NCBI GenBank assembly: GCA_910577735.1
Contig: CAJTOO010000006.1
Span: 62,001 to 126,000, forward strand
DNA length: 64,000 nucleotides
Direction: 5' to 3'
From: an uncultured Lachnospiraceae bacterium
GTDB taxonomy: Bacteria; Bacillota; Clostridia; Lachnospirales; Lachnospiraceae
Part shown: positions 33,547 to 42,578 of the stretch, in pieces
Position numbering within the stretch: position 1 is the stretch's first letter
How the letters are laid out: every line of letters starts with the position of its first letter
The notes under the pieces: generated by a model
The model's database searches: none
The model's input: only the letters and a program-made list of their open reading frames with translations
Told to the model about the DNA's origin: nothing
Program-made: the position numbers and the translations under genes

Positions 33547-34854
33547 ATGATAATGGAATTTACGATGGCTGAGGATCAAATGATTTTATCCATTCAGGAG
33601 TTAAAAGAGGCAGGATTTTCCCACTATAAGATCAATCAGTTGGTTGATGAGAAAATACTGCGGAAATTGAATAAAAAGTATTATGAAAATATGAGATATC
33701 AAGGGAAGAAATCTTCTTTTTATTATATAGATGCCTATACCCCCAAGGGGGTGATCTGTCTAAGAAGTGCTGCGGCCTACCATCAGCTGACTGATTACTG
33801 GCCTGAGGCCATAGATGTGGCAATTCAGAGAAAGGCCAGAATTTCCACGCTGCCGCAGTCTCCGCCTGTACTTGTATCCTATTATGCTGAGAAGCGCTAT
33901 TCTACGGGGATTGAGACGATTCGTGAGGGCAAAAACTCTTTTCGGATTTATGATCTGGAAAAGACAGTTGTGGATATTGTTTCCTTTCGTGATAAGGTTG
34001 GCACGGAGGAGACCAGGAACATAATTGTCAAGTATCTTGCAAGGAAGGAGAGAAATCTCAATCGGCTGATGCAATATGCCAAACTGCTTAAATGCAGTGA
34101 TGTTCTGCAGTCCTATCTGGACGCCTATGGAGAGAAGGAGAGGGGGAAAAAGGTTGTGGAATTAGTAGATGTATGCAGGCAGTATGGAGAGGGGCCAAAC
34201 AGGGTCGATGCCCTTTCCCATGTCAGTATCAGTATTAACAAAGGTGAATTTGTGGCGGTAGTGGGGGCTTCCGGCAGTGGTAAGAGCACACTTTTGAATG
34301 TATGTGGCGGACTTGATAAACCAACCTCAGGGGATGTTTACATAGAAGGGGTTGATCTCGGCAGTCTGTCAGATGATGAACTGACTGAGTTTCGCAGAAA
34401 GAGAATCGGATTTGTTTTCCAGAACTATAACCTGGTTCCGGTCATGTCGGTGTACGAGAATATTGTGCTGCCTGTACAGATTGGAGGGCGTCTGGAAGAC
34501 GGAGTGCTTTTGGAAAGGATCATGGATTCCCTTGGATTAACCGGGTTAGAGAACAGGCTTCCGGCGGAACTTTCCGGGGGACAGCAGCAGAGAGTGGCAA
34601 TCGCCAGGGCTTTGATTTCGACGCCGGCTATCATATTGGCAGATGAACCAACAGGCAATCTGGATTCTGCATCTACGGAGGATGTGATGGAATTGCTGCG
34701 ATGCGCGGTCAGGGACTTTGGACAGACTGTGGTCATGATTACGCATAACGAGACACTTACGAAAGAATGTGACCGGATTCTGCATATGAAAGATGGAAGA
34801 GTGGAGGAAGGCGCCCTGGCAGAAAATGCTTTAGAAGGGAGGGAAAATGGATAA
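33547..34854 (+). CDS. AbiEi-type antitoxin/regulator fused to ABC transporter ATPase
   Basis: 435 residues in one uninterrupted frame. Residues 1-198 resemble AbiEi-family antitoxin/transcription regulators: an N-terminal winged-helix part (SIQELKEAGFSHYKINQLV), then IDAYTPKGVICLRSAAAYHQ and IYDLEKTVVDIVSFRDKVG. Residues 203-425 are a complete MacB/LolD-type ABC ATPase: Walker A GASGSGKST (240-248), Q292, signature LSGGQ (342-346), Walker B ILADEP (363-368), H400. The AbiEii nucleotidyltransferase toxin that normally follows AbiEi is absent; an FtsX-type permease follows with an 8-base overlap. A GTG at 34156 (V204) with AAGGAGAGGGGG upstream could make the ATPase alone. An AGGGAG ribosome site precedes the ATG at 33547. 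Confidence 0.85.
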   Translation: MIMEFTMAEDQMILSIQELKEAGFSHYKINQLVDEKILRKLNKKYYENMRYQGKKSSFYYIDAYTPKGVICLRSAAAYHQLTDYWPEAIDVAIQRKARISTLPQSPPVLVSYYAEKRYSTGIETIREGKNSFRIYDLEKTVVDIVSFRDKVGTEETRNIIVKYLARKERNLNRLMQYAKLLKCSDVLQSYLDAYGEKERGKKVVELVDVCRQYGEGPNRVDALSHVSISINKGEFVAVVGASGSGKSTLLNVCGGLDKPTSGDVYIEGVDLGSLSDDELTEFRRKRIGFVFQNYNLVPVMSVYENIVLPVQIGGRLEDGVLLERIMDSLGLTGLENRLPAELSGGQQQRVAIARALISTPAIILADEPTGNLDSASTEDVMELLRCAVRDFGQTVVMITHNETLTKECDRILHMKDGRVEEGALAENALEGRENG

Positions 34855-37441
34855 GATGGGCAGTGAGAGCAAAGTGTCTGATCAAATGGTAAAAAGGCTC
34901 GCTTCTAAGCTGTATCATGCGGAAAGGAGAAGAAATATCACAGCAGTTGCAGCAATTGTGCTGTCTTCCATGCTGATTATTTTATCCTTTTCTACGATTA
35001 TGTCCATCGAGACAGCGATGAGACGTTCCCAACAGATGCTGATTGGGACGCAGGCAGAAGGAATCTATATGAATATTTCCTACAACTGGTTTGAGGAACT
35101 GCGGGACAGAGGGTATTTTGACAAGATTTCCATTGTGCTGTATATGGGACATTATGAGACGGCCTCTTCCACAGGGGACAAAAATCGGATTTTTTTTACA
35201 GACGAGGAGACGGCCTCCTGGAATTTCAATGAGCTGTTGGAGGGCAGATGGCCCGAGGCAGATGGAGAAATCGTGGTGGATGAGCGTTTTGTACAGGAAC
35301 ACGGCGGAGAAATCGAGGTGGGGGACACCATGCCCATCCTTCTGAAAACTGCGGACAATGAGATCAGGCAGGATGTGGTAATCTGTGGTATCTGTGCATG
35401 CAATGATGAACTGGATGAAGCAAGAATGTATGTGTCCGAGGCCTTTGAGAAGAAAGATAAGAGCGTATTTGCGATGTACGCCTTCTGTCGTTTTGAAAAA
35501 GGCAGATATACAGATGAAGACCTGAAGAATTTCCTGTTGGAGATTAATCCGCATGCTGATATCATCGCTTTGGTCAATCCGGCTGCGGGCAATAGACCCG
35601 GCACCGGGTACATAGTGTTGATTGGCGGCCTGATTATGTTGTCGGTTATCTGTGCCGGTCTGATGATATACACCATTTATTATATTTCTACGGTCAAAAA
35701 TGTGGTGCAGTACGGGCAGTTAAAGCTGATTGGTGTGACGGGGAAACAGATTAAGGCAATTATCCGGAAGCATGCTCTCAGACAGTTTCTGGCAGGAGTT
35801 CCCATCGGATGTCTCTTGGGTGTGGTGTTTGGTTATGTGCTCATGCCGGTTGCATCATTCTATATGGGAATCAGGGGTGGCTGTGAATTTAAGGTCAAGC
35901 CGGGATATTTTCTGTGTGCGGCAGTTTTATCGTATGTGGTGGTGTATATCGGTGTCCGTAAGCCCATGCGTATTCTTGCCAAGACGCCGCCCATCCATGC
36001 GGCAGGCTTTACGGACAGCAGGCGGGAGAACATTGGGAAAGTGCGCAACGCAAGGTTTACGCCGGGACGTTTTGCACGCAGAAATATTAAAAGACGCGGT
36101 AAAAATACAGCGTTGGTGGCTTTTTCCATGAGCATTGTCATATTGCTTTTTGTGACAACAACGAATATGGTACACAGCTTAAATCTGGACGCTCTGCTGT
36201 CAATGATCAATCTGTTTGCGGATATTGAGATTGCCTCGGAGGATTATCTGTATGGTTTGGACGCGGGAGAAGCGGGAGGAAATTATCCGATTCCGAACAG
36301 CTTACGTGAAGAATTGGAAAAGATTACGCAGAATGTGGAAACGGTATATCATTATCAGCTCCTGATGCCGCTGTTTCTTGATGGAGAGGATGCTGAGAAT
36401 TATTGCCGGGCAGTGGTAGATAATGAACGTTATCTAAAGAGCATTGCAGAAGATGAGGGGCTATATGACATTATGGTGGGGCGTGCCCTGACGTACCGGG
36501 AAACGGGGAAACCGGTTGTCATGCAGGAAAGTTATCGTTTTTATGAGTATAGCCAGATCGCAGGGGTTGAGGTTTTTGAGGGCAGCCTTGATCAGGAAAA
36601 ATTCGAGTCCGGAGAGTACGTGCTCGCTGTCGCGCTTGACGGGGAGGGCAGCAGCCTTTATCATGCAGGCGATGTGGTGGAACTCTATGATGAGTTCCCG
36701 GAGGAAGAAGCGTATAGCTATGAGCAGGATGAAAATGGGAAATTTCCGTATTTTGAGTCTCTGCGGAAAAAGAAGTATACGGTCATGGCAGTGGTAGGAG
36801 ACACCTATCGCAACCAGATGGCGTGGGGAGATGAGAATACGACTGGACTTGCATATATCCTGCCTGCGCAGATGATGGAACATTTACATCGTATGCCGGA
36901 TCTGTTTTTGGTGACCATCAATGTGCCGGATGCGGAGATGCTGAAACAGGTGGAGACGGATGTTAGGGAATGCCTGAAGAAGATGAACGGTGAAGGGGAA
37001 GTGTCTTATCGCTCCAAGGGGGTCTACAGAGAAGGGCTTGACAGGCTTGGCATGATTGTCAGCCTGTTTGGAAACGGGCTGGCTGTCATAGTGGGTATGA
37101 TGGCTCTTGTGAATTTCATAAACAGCAGTGTCAGCGGCATTGCCGAGAGAAAAGAGGAGTTTTCAACCCTGCAGGCAATCGGGATGATGAAGCGGCTTTT
37201 GCTCAAAGTGCTGCGGCTGGAGAATCTGTATACGATTTTACTGGCAGTGATACCGGGATATCTGCTGGGACAATCTGTGAGTGTGGTTATGATCCATAAA
37301 GTATCTGAGCGTATTCCCTACCTTAAGTGTGATGTTACGTTACCGCCGGGGATTCTGCTTTCTGTGCTGATTGTCATGTTCTCCATGCTTTATCCCAATC
37401 ACCGGACGGATATTGGGGATAGAAAGAGAGTGTACCGGTAG
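34847..37441 (+). CDS. FtsX-family ABC transporter permease
   Basis: 864-residue permease partner of the upstream ATPase. It has two FtsX-like repeats. The first has a membrane helix at about 33-56, an extracytoplasmic domain, and three helices (about 255-375); the second starts at about 425, has a large extracytoplasmic domain (about 450-735) and three helices at the end. This eight-helix plan is typical of MacB/LolC-like mechanotransmission or lipid/peptide-handling transporters. The substrate is unknown. It lacks the BceB ten-helix pattern, so a bacitracin-type role is not supported. Overlap with the ATPase shows one operon. A terminator hairpin follows. Confidence 0.87.
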   Translation: MDKMGSESKVSDQMVKRLASKLYHAERRRNITAVAAIVLSSMLIILSFSTIMSIETAMRRSQQMLIGTQAEGIYMNISYNWFEELRDRGYFDKISIVLYMGHYETASSTGDKNRIFFTDEETASWNFNELLEGRWPEADGEIVVDERFVQEHGGEIEVGDTMPILLKTADNEIRQDVVICGICACNDELDEARMYVSEAFEKKDKSVFAMYAFCRFEKGRYTDEDLKNFLLEINPHADIIALVNPAAGNRPGTGYIVLIGGLIMLSVICAGLMIYTIYYISTVKNVVQYGQLKLIGVTGKQIKAIIRKHALRQFLAGVPIGCLLGVVFGYVLMPVASFYMGIRGGCEFKVKPGYFLCAAVLSYVVVYIGVRKPMRILAKTPPIHAAGFTDSRRENIGKVRNARFTPGRFARRNIKRRGKNTALVAFSMSIVILLFVTTTNMVHSLNLDALLSMINLFADIEIASEDYLYGLDAGEAGGNYPIPNSLREELEKITQNVETVYHYQLLMPLFLDGEDAENYCRAVVDNERYLKSIAEDEGLYDIMVGRALTYRETGKPVVMQESYRFYEYSQIAGVEVFEGSLDQEKFESGEYVLAVALDGEGSSLYHAGDVVELYDEFPEEEAYSYEQDENGKFPYFESLRKKKYTVMAVVGDTYRNQMAWGDENTTGLAYILPAQMMEHLHRMPDLFLVTINVPDAEMLKQVETDVRECLKKMNGEGEVSYRSKGVYREGLDRLGMIVSLFGNGLAVIVGMMALVNFINSSVSGIAERKEEFSTLQAIGMMKRLLLKVLRLENLYTILLAVIPGYLLGQSVSVVMIHKVSERIPYLKCDVTLPPGILLSVLIVMFSMLYPNHRTDIGDRKRVYR

Positions 37442-37463
37442 ATTTAATGATGAATAGGAAGCT

Positions 37464-37511
37464 GTGCCCCTGTAAATGTGTTCTCTGAGACATTTCCAGG
37501 GGCACTGTATT
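37464..37511 (+). terminator. Hairpin terminator after the permease gene
   Basis: A long stem GTGCCCCTG-T-AAATGT (37464-37479) pairs with ACATTTCCAGGGGCAC (37490-37505) with one mismatch and is followed by a short T-rich tail. Confidence 0.7.
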
Positions 37512-37611
37512 TGTTGGAGGAATTTTCTTTTTCTTTTTTTACAAAATTTCTTTTCGTAATTCATCAGATGTGATATAGTATAAGAGAATATGGAATAAGG
37601 AGCCGATGGAG

Positions 37612-38559
37612 ATGGCAGAGATTGATGCTGAACAGGAAGCGAGGCGTAAACGTTTCCAGTTGATGAAAAGGCTGCTTGTCATCGTTCCGCTTTCCACAAT
37701 TCTGATTCTGTTTTGTCTATGCTTGATTCTGGGGATCAGATTACATTATGTGAAGAAAGAACTGCGTGAATTACAATCCCGCGTAGAGACAATGGCAGAT
37801 GTCAGTGAGTCTGCAGATACAGCGGGAGAACAGACAACAGGAAGTACAGAAGCGTATACGGCCTCCGGAATTGAGGAATCCAGGCGTACAGAGATTCATT
37901 TGCAGGAGGATGCTGACCGGGAGGAAGAAGGGATAAGAAAGGTATATCTCACTTTTGACGACGGGCCCAGCAGTAACACGGGCAGGATTCTGGATATTCT
38001 GGCGGAGTACGATGTGAAGGCGACTTTCTTTGTGGTAGGGAAAGAGGAAGAAAGATATCAGCCGTTATATAATCGGATTGTGGATGAGGGACATACGCTT
38101 GCGATGCACTCTTACAGTCATAAATATCATGAAATCTATCAGTCCAAAGAAAGTTATGTGGAGGATTTGACAAAATTACAGGAGTTCCTCTATGAAACGA
38201 CAGGTGTGTGGTGCCGGTACTGCAGATTTCCCGGCGGAAGCAGTAATACTGTAAGTAAGGTGGACATGCATGAACTGATTGCATATTTGGATGAGCAGGA
38301 TATGACGTATTTTGACTGGAATATTGTGTCAGGAGATGCGTCGAACAGCTATATCAGTCCGGGGGACATTATCAGAAACTGTACGCGGAAGATTGGTGAG
38401 CTTGACGAGGTAATTATACTGATGCATGATGCGGCGGAGAAGGACTCGACAGTGGAGGCATTACCTGGTCTGATTGAACAGATTCAGGCGATGGAGGATA
38501 CAAAGATTCTTCCGATTACTGACGATACGGAGCCGATTCATCATATAAGTAATGACTAA
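37612..38559 (+). CDS. Membrane-anchored polysaccharide deacetylase
   Basis: 315-residue NodB-family deacetylase (316 or 317 if the in-frame ATG at 37606 is used; 37612 has better spacing from AAGGAG). One N-terminal signal anchor (about 20-45), a Ser/Thr/Glu-rich stalk, then the catalytic domain from about residue 112: VYLTFDDGPSSNTGRIL (Asp pair), HSYSHKYH (zinc ligands), CRFPGGSSN and a late LMHDAAEKD. It probably removes acetyl groups from peptidoglycan or another wall polysaccharide outside the cell. The bactofilin gene starts 18 bases after it, so the two may act together on the envelope. Confidence 0.88.
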   Translation: MAEIDAEQEARRKRFQLMKRLLVIVPLSTILILFCLCLILGIRLHYVKKELRELQSRVETMADVSESADTAGEQTTGSTEAYTASGIEESRRTEIHLQEDADREEEGIRKVYLTFDDGPSSNTGRILDILAEYDVKATFFVVGKEEERYQPLYNRIVDEGHTLAMHSYSHKYHEIYQSKESYVEDLTKLQEFLYETTGVWCRYCRFPGGSSNTVSKVDMHELIAYLDEQDMTYFDWNIVSGDASNSYISPGDIIRNCTRKIGELDEVIILMHDAAEKDSTVEALPGLIEQIQAMEDTKILPITDDTEPIHHISND

Positions 38560-38577
38560 AGAATGGAGGATTGGAGA

Positions 38578-39555
38578 ATGGGTTTTTTCTCAGACTTGAA
38601 GGATGATTTGTCTCAGGCTGTGAATGAGCTGATGCCGGAAGAAGAACTGGAAGCGGCATTGGCAGAACAGGCCGGGGCAGAAGAGATGTCATCCGTTGAA
38701 AATGTGATACAGGATGAAACGCCTATGGCGGAAGATACCCTGGGGTCCATGGATTTAAGCAGTATGCTGGATAAGCTGGAAGAGGCGCCGGCAGAAGCGG
38801 CGGAGCCGCAATTAGAGGCAGAACCTGAACCGATTATGGACGAGGTGTCTGTGGAAGCTGAATCCATTGTAGAGGAGATGCCTATAACAGAACCGGAACC
38901 CGTCGCTGTCATAGAGGAAATGCCTGAGGCAGAACCGGAATCGGAAACTGTTACAGAAGAGATACTGGTGGAAGAACCGGTGATAGAAGAAACGGCAGTC
39001 ACGCCTGAGGCGGTGGCAGAGGAAGATAATCAAACAGTCCAGAATAGCGGAGGGGAAAAGAAGAAAATGGAAGTGCAGACAAATCGCGTAGCGGTAGATG
39101 AGACGGCAGTTGTAACAGAAGGCATGACAATAACGGGTGATATCATGTCAGAAGGTTCCATGGAACTGATTGGTACAGTGAACGGCAATATCGATATTCT
39201 GGGTAAGTTGAATATCACCGGAACCATTCAGGGTAATTCCAGGGCAGCTGAAATTTATGCGGAAGGCGCCAAAATCACAGGTGAAGTTAACAGTCAGGGA
39301 AGTGTTAAGATTGGACAGAGTTCTGTTGTAATCGGAAATCTTACGGCTACCAGCGCAGTTGTTGCAGGTGCTGTGAAAGGTGATATTGATGTGCAGGGGC
39401 CGGTTATTTTAGATACCACTGCAATTGTGATGGGAAACATTAAATCCAAATCCGTACAGATCAACAATGGCGCCGTTATCGAAGGTATGTGCTCGCAGTG
39501 CTATGCTGATGTGAATCCCACATCCTTCTTCGAGGAATTCAAGAAGAAAAAATGA
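38578..39555 (+). CDS. Bactofilin with long acidic N-terminal tail
   Basis: 325-residue polymer-forming cytoskeletal protein. The start at ATG 38578 follows GGAGGA by seven bases; the frame is open five codons further up. Residues 1-165 are a low-complexity acidic tail (many EPEPVAVIEEMPEAEPE-type repeats). The bactofilin beta-helix (about 180-300) shows GDIMSEGSMELIGTVNGNID and turn repeats of six residues. Bactofilins form membrane-associated filaments that localise wall enzymes; adjacency to a polysaccharide deacetylase fits. The tail is much longer than in most bactofilins. It lies directly upstream of pyrH. Confidence 0.85.
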   Translation: MGFFSDLKDDLSQAVNELMPEEELEAALAEQAGAEEMSSVENVIQDETPMAEDTLGSMDLSSMLDKLEEAPAEAAEPQLEAEPEPIMDEVSVEAESIVEEMPITEPEPVAVIEEMPEAEPESETVTEEILVEEPVIEETAVTPEAVAEEDNQTVQNSGGEKKKMEVQTNRVAVDETAVVTEGMTITGDIMSEGSMELIGTVNGNIDILGKLNITGTIQGNSRAAEIYAEGAKITGEVNSQGSVKIGQSSVVIGNLTATSAVVAGAVKGDIDVQGPVILDTTAIVMGNIKSKSVQINNGAVIEGMCSQCYADVNPTSFFEEFKKKK

Positions 39556-39594
39556 TTACAGACAGATTGATGTTCTGTGGATTCCGGAAAGGGT

Positions 39595-40302
39595 ATGGGT
39601 ATTGATATGAAGCGGATACTCTTAAAACTGAGTGGAGAAGCTCTTGCAGGTGAAAAGAAGACAGGTTTTGATGAAGATACTGTTCGAGACGTAGCTGTAC
39701 AGGTTAAGCAGCTTGTGGATGATGGTATTCAGGTCGGTATTGTGATTGGCGGCGGAAATTTCTGGCGCGGACGTTCCAGTGAGAACATAGACAGGACCAA
39801 AGCGGACCAGATTGGCATGCTTGCAACAATCATGAACTGTATATATGTCTCCGAAATCTTTCGTTCAGTGGGTATGATGACATCAGTTCTGACGCCTTTT
39901 GAGTGCGGGTCCTTTACGAAACTTTTTTCCAAGGACAGGGCCAATAAATATTTTTCTAAAAATATGGTAGTCTTTTTTGCAGGCGGTACAGGACATCCTT
40001 ATTTTTCCACAGATACAGGCGTGGTGCTTCGTGCCGTCGAGGTGGATGCGGATGTGATTCTTCTGGCCAAGGCGGTGGATGGTGTCTATGATGACGATCC
40101 GCGCAGGAATCCCGATGCGAAGAAGTATGATGAGGTTCCGATTGATGAGGTGATCGAGAAGAATCTTCAGGTGGTGGATATGACAGCTTCTATTCTGGCA
40201 CGGGATAATAAAATGCCAATGTGGGTTTTTGGATTGAATGAAGAGAACAGTATTGTCAACACCGTAAAGGGGAAATTCAACGGTACAAAAGTGACCGTAT
40301 AA
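39595..40302 (+). CDS. pyrH: UMP kinase
   Basis: About 235 residues; phosphorylates UMP to UDP with ATP for pyrimidine nucleotides. It has KRILLKLSGEALAG, VIGGGNFWRGR, FEVDADVILLAKAVDGVYD-like blocks and DMTASILARDNKMPMWVF. The ATG at 39595 has GGAAAGGG just upstream; GTG 39577 and ATG 39607 are alternatives, the last giving MKRILLKLSG. It heads the block pyrH-frr-uppS-cdsA-dxr. Confidence 0.95.
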   Translation: MGIDMKRILLKLSGEALAGEKKTGFDEDTVRDVAVQVKQLVDDGIQVGIVIGGGNFWRGRSSENIDRTKADQIGMLATIMNCIYVSEIFRSVGMMTSVLTPFECGSFTKLFSKDRANKYFSKNMVVFFAGGTGHPYFSTDTGVVLRAVEVDADVILLAKAVDGVYDDDPRRNPDAKKYDEVPIDEVIEKNLQVVDMTASILARDNKMPMWVFGLNEENSIVNTVKGKFNGTKVTV

Positions 40303-40326
40303 CAAAAGCAGCTGGAGGGTAACAGT

Positions 40327-40878
40327 ATGGATGCAAGACTAAAACCTTATGAGCAAAAGATGCAGAAATCTTATGATTTCCTGGTCACAGACCTGGGAGC
40401 AATCCGTGCAGGCCGTGCGAATCCGCATGTTCTTGATAAGATTAAAGTAGATTATTATGGGACGCCCACACCGATTCAGCAGGTGGGTAATGTTACAGTG
40501 CCGGAGGCTCGTGTTCTGCAGATTGCACCCTGGGAAAAGAGTCTGATTAAGGATATTGAAAAGGCGATCATGATGTCAGATGTGGGAATTACGCCTTCTA
40601 ATGATGGTTCTCTGATTCGTTTGGTGTTCCCGGAACTCACGGAGGAGCGTCGTAAGGAACTGGTAAAAGATATTAAGAAGCGGGGCGAAGAGAATAAGGT
40701 TGCGATCCGCAATACAAGACGGGATGGCAACGACGCTTTGAAAAAACTTGCAAAGACGGAAGTGTCTGAGGATGAAATTAAGGATATGGAGGAACAACTA
40801 CAGAAGCTGACCGATAAATTTATCAAGGAAATCGATAAGCTTGTGGAGGAGAAATCCAAAGAGATACTTACCGTATAG
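40327..40878 (+). CDS. frr: Ribosome recycling factor
   Basis: 183 residues, the usual length. It splits post-termination ribosomes with EF-G. Motifs GAIRAGRANPHVLDKIKVDY, FPELTEERRKELVK and RNTRRDGNDALKKL are characteristic. A GGAGGGTAAC ribosome site precedes the ATG. It follows pyrH by 24 bases. Confidence 0.97.
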   Translation: MDARLKPYEQKMQKSYDFLVTDLGAIRAGRANPHVLDKIKVDYYGTPTPIQQVGNVTVPEARVLQIAPWEKSLIKDIEKAIMMSDVGITPSNDGSLIRLVFPELTEERRKELVKDIKKRGEENKVAIRNTRRDGNDALKKLAKTEVSEDEIKDMEEQLQKLTDKFIKEIDKLVEEKSKEILTV

Positions 40879-40928
40879 GTATTAGACTGCTACTGGAAGG
40901 TAGTATAGTTTCAGACAGCATAACAGAG

Positions 40929-40964
40929 AGGGGCTTACAGAATGGAGATTCTGTTGCCCCCTTT
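40929..40964 (+). terminator. Hairpin between frr and uppS
   Basis: AGGGGC-TT-ACAGAAT (40929-40943) pairs with ATTCTGT-T-GCCCCC (40948-40961) and is followed by TTT. The T-run is short, so termination is likely partial and may set the ratio between the translation genes and the lipid genes. Confidence 0.55.
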
Positions 40965-40988
40965 CCTGTTCCGGAATGGAGGATTGGT

Positions 40989-41705
40989 ATGGGACAAGAC
41001 ATCAAAGGGCCAAATCACGTGGCAATCATTTTGGATGGTAACGGCAGGTGGGCTAAAATGAAAGGAATGCCGCGCAATTATGGACATGTGCAGGGCGCAA
41101 AGACAGTGGAGGTCATCTGTGAAGAAGCCTACCGCATGGGGATTCAGTATCTGACGGTATACGCTTTCAGCACCGAGAACTGGAACCGGCCTAAGGATGA
41201 AGTGGATGCCCTGATGGGGCTTCTGCGCAGTTATATGAAGACCTGTCTGAAAACAGCGGCTAAGAATAATATGTGCGTGAAAGTCATCGGGGAAAAGTCC
41301 AGACTGGATGAAGATATCCGAAACCGTATTGCAGAGTTGGAGGAGGCTACCAGGAATAATACGGGACTGCATTTTCAGATCGCCATCAATTATGGCGGGC
41401 GGGATGAGATAGTCCGGGCTGTGCGTAAGATTGCAGTTAAGACAGCGGAAGGCGGGCTGTGTGCGGATCAGATTACCGAGGAGATTATAAACGATATGCT
41501 GGATACCAGGGGGATTCCGGATCCGGATCTGTTGATTCGCACCTGTAATGAACAGAGAATATCGAATTTTCTATTGTGGCAGCTGGCATATACGGAGCTT
41601 TACTTTACACCAGTGGCATGGCCGGATTTTACAAAAGAAGAATTAGAAAAAGCCGTGGAGGCATATAATAAGAGAGACAGACGATATGGTCTGGTTAAAG
41701 AATAG
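40989..41705 (+). CDS. uppS: Isoprenyl transferase (undecaprenyl diphosphate synthase)
   Basis: 238-residue cis-prenyltransferase making the C55 lipid carrier for cell-wall synthesis. Signatures: VAIILDGNGRWAKMKG (catalytic Asp), TVYAFSTENWNRP, INYGGRDEI and the late DLLIRTCNEQRISNFLLWQ. Typically this last motif reads RTSGE; here it is RTCNEQRISNF, a small variation. A GGAATGGAGGATT ribosome site precedes the ATG. Confidence 0.95.
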   Translation: MGQDIKGPNHVAIILDGNGRWAKMKGMPRNYGHVQGAKTVEVICEEAYRMGIQYLTVYAFSTENWNRPKDEVDALMGLLRSYMKTCLKTAAKNNMCVKVIGEKSRLDEDIRNRIAELEEATRNNTGLHFQIAINYGGRDEIVRAVRKIAVKTAEGGLCADQITEEIINDMLDTRGIPDPDLLIRTCNEQRISNFLLWQLAYTELYFTPVAWPDFTKEELEKAVEAYNKRDRRYGLVKE

Positions 41706-41717
41706 GAAGGTGCCGGT

Positions 41718-42557
41718 ATGTTTCGTACAAGATTGATAAGCGGTATACTGCTGGTGATAGCGGCACTGGCGGTTATTTTCACAGGCGGCGTCTATCTGGC
41801 AGCTGTGCTTTGTCTGATTTCGATCATAGCATACAGAGAGCTGACGAAAGCCTGCGGCCTGCGGTTTACAAAGGGGAAATTCAGTGCGCTGGAGATTACC
41901 GGGATTATCATGACGGTGTTGTATTATCTGCTTCTGATACTTTCCCTGCGGTGGGGCCTTACGAAGGTCTATCCGGCTGTTATGATTGCGGTGGTGGTGA
42001 CATTTCTGATATTTTTGTTTGTCTATGTGTTTGCCTTTCCCAGATATCAGGCTAACCAGGTTATGGCGGCCATGTTTTCTTTTCTTTATGCGCCGGTAAT
42101 GCTGTCTTTCATTTATCTGCTGCGGCAGGGATTTGCACAGGGCAGGTATCTGGTCTGGTTTGTGTTTCTAAGTTCCTGGGGAAGTGATACCTGTGCTTAT
42201 GCGGTGGGTGTGTTAATCGGCAAACATAAGATGACACCCAAGCTGAGCCCCAAGAAATCTGTGGAGGGTGCGGTCGGCGGCGTGGTGGGAGCGGCACTTT
42301 TGTTTGTGCTGTATACGCATTTGGTGATTCATGTGTATACAGATGTGGCTCTTCCACTTTCATTGGCGGCGCTGCTTGGCGCGGTTGGCGCCATGGTATC
42401 CATGGTGGGAGATTTAGCGGCCTCTGCTGTGAAACGAGATCATAATATAAAGGACTATGGTAAATTAATACCGGGACATGGTGGAATCATGGATCGGTTC
42501 GACAGTGTGATCGTAACGGCACCGATTATTTTTATAGGGATTATGATGCTTGTATGA
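41718..42557 (+). CDS. cdsA: Phosphatidate cytidylyltransferase
   Basis: 279-residue polytopic membrane enzyme making CDP-diacylglycerol from phosphatidate and CTP. About seven to eight hydrophobic segments; the CdsA signature near the C-terminus reads SAVKRDHNIKDYGKLIPGHG followed by GIMDRFD. It lies 12 bases after uppS with its own AGGAAGGTG ribosome site. Confidence 0.95.
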   Translation: MFRTRLISGILLVIAALAVIFTGGVYLAAVLCLISIIAYRELTKACGLRFTKGKFSALEITGIIMTVLYYLLLILSLRWGLTKVYPAVMIAVVVTFLIFLFVYVFAFPRYQANQVMAAMFSFLYAPVMLSFIYLLRQGFAQGRYLVWFVFLSSWGSDTCAYAVGVLIGKHKMTPKLSPKKSVEGAVGGVVGAALLFVLYTHLVIHVYTDVALPLSLAALLGAVGAMVSMVGDLAASAVKRDHNIKDYGKLIPGHGGIMDRFDSVIVTAPIIFIGIMMLV

Positions 42558-42578
42558 TGGTTTAACAGGGAGGATAAA

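Noticed and set aside
33547..37441. Bacitracin-type (BceAB) exporter
   Set aside because: The permease shows the eight-helix double FtsX plan, not the ten-helix BceB plan, and no BceRS-type two-component genes are adjacent.
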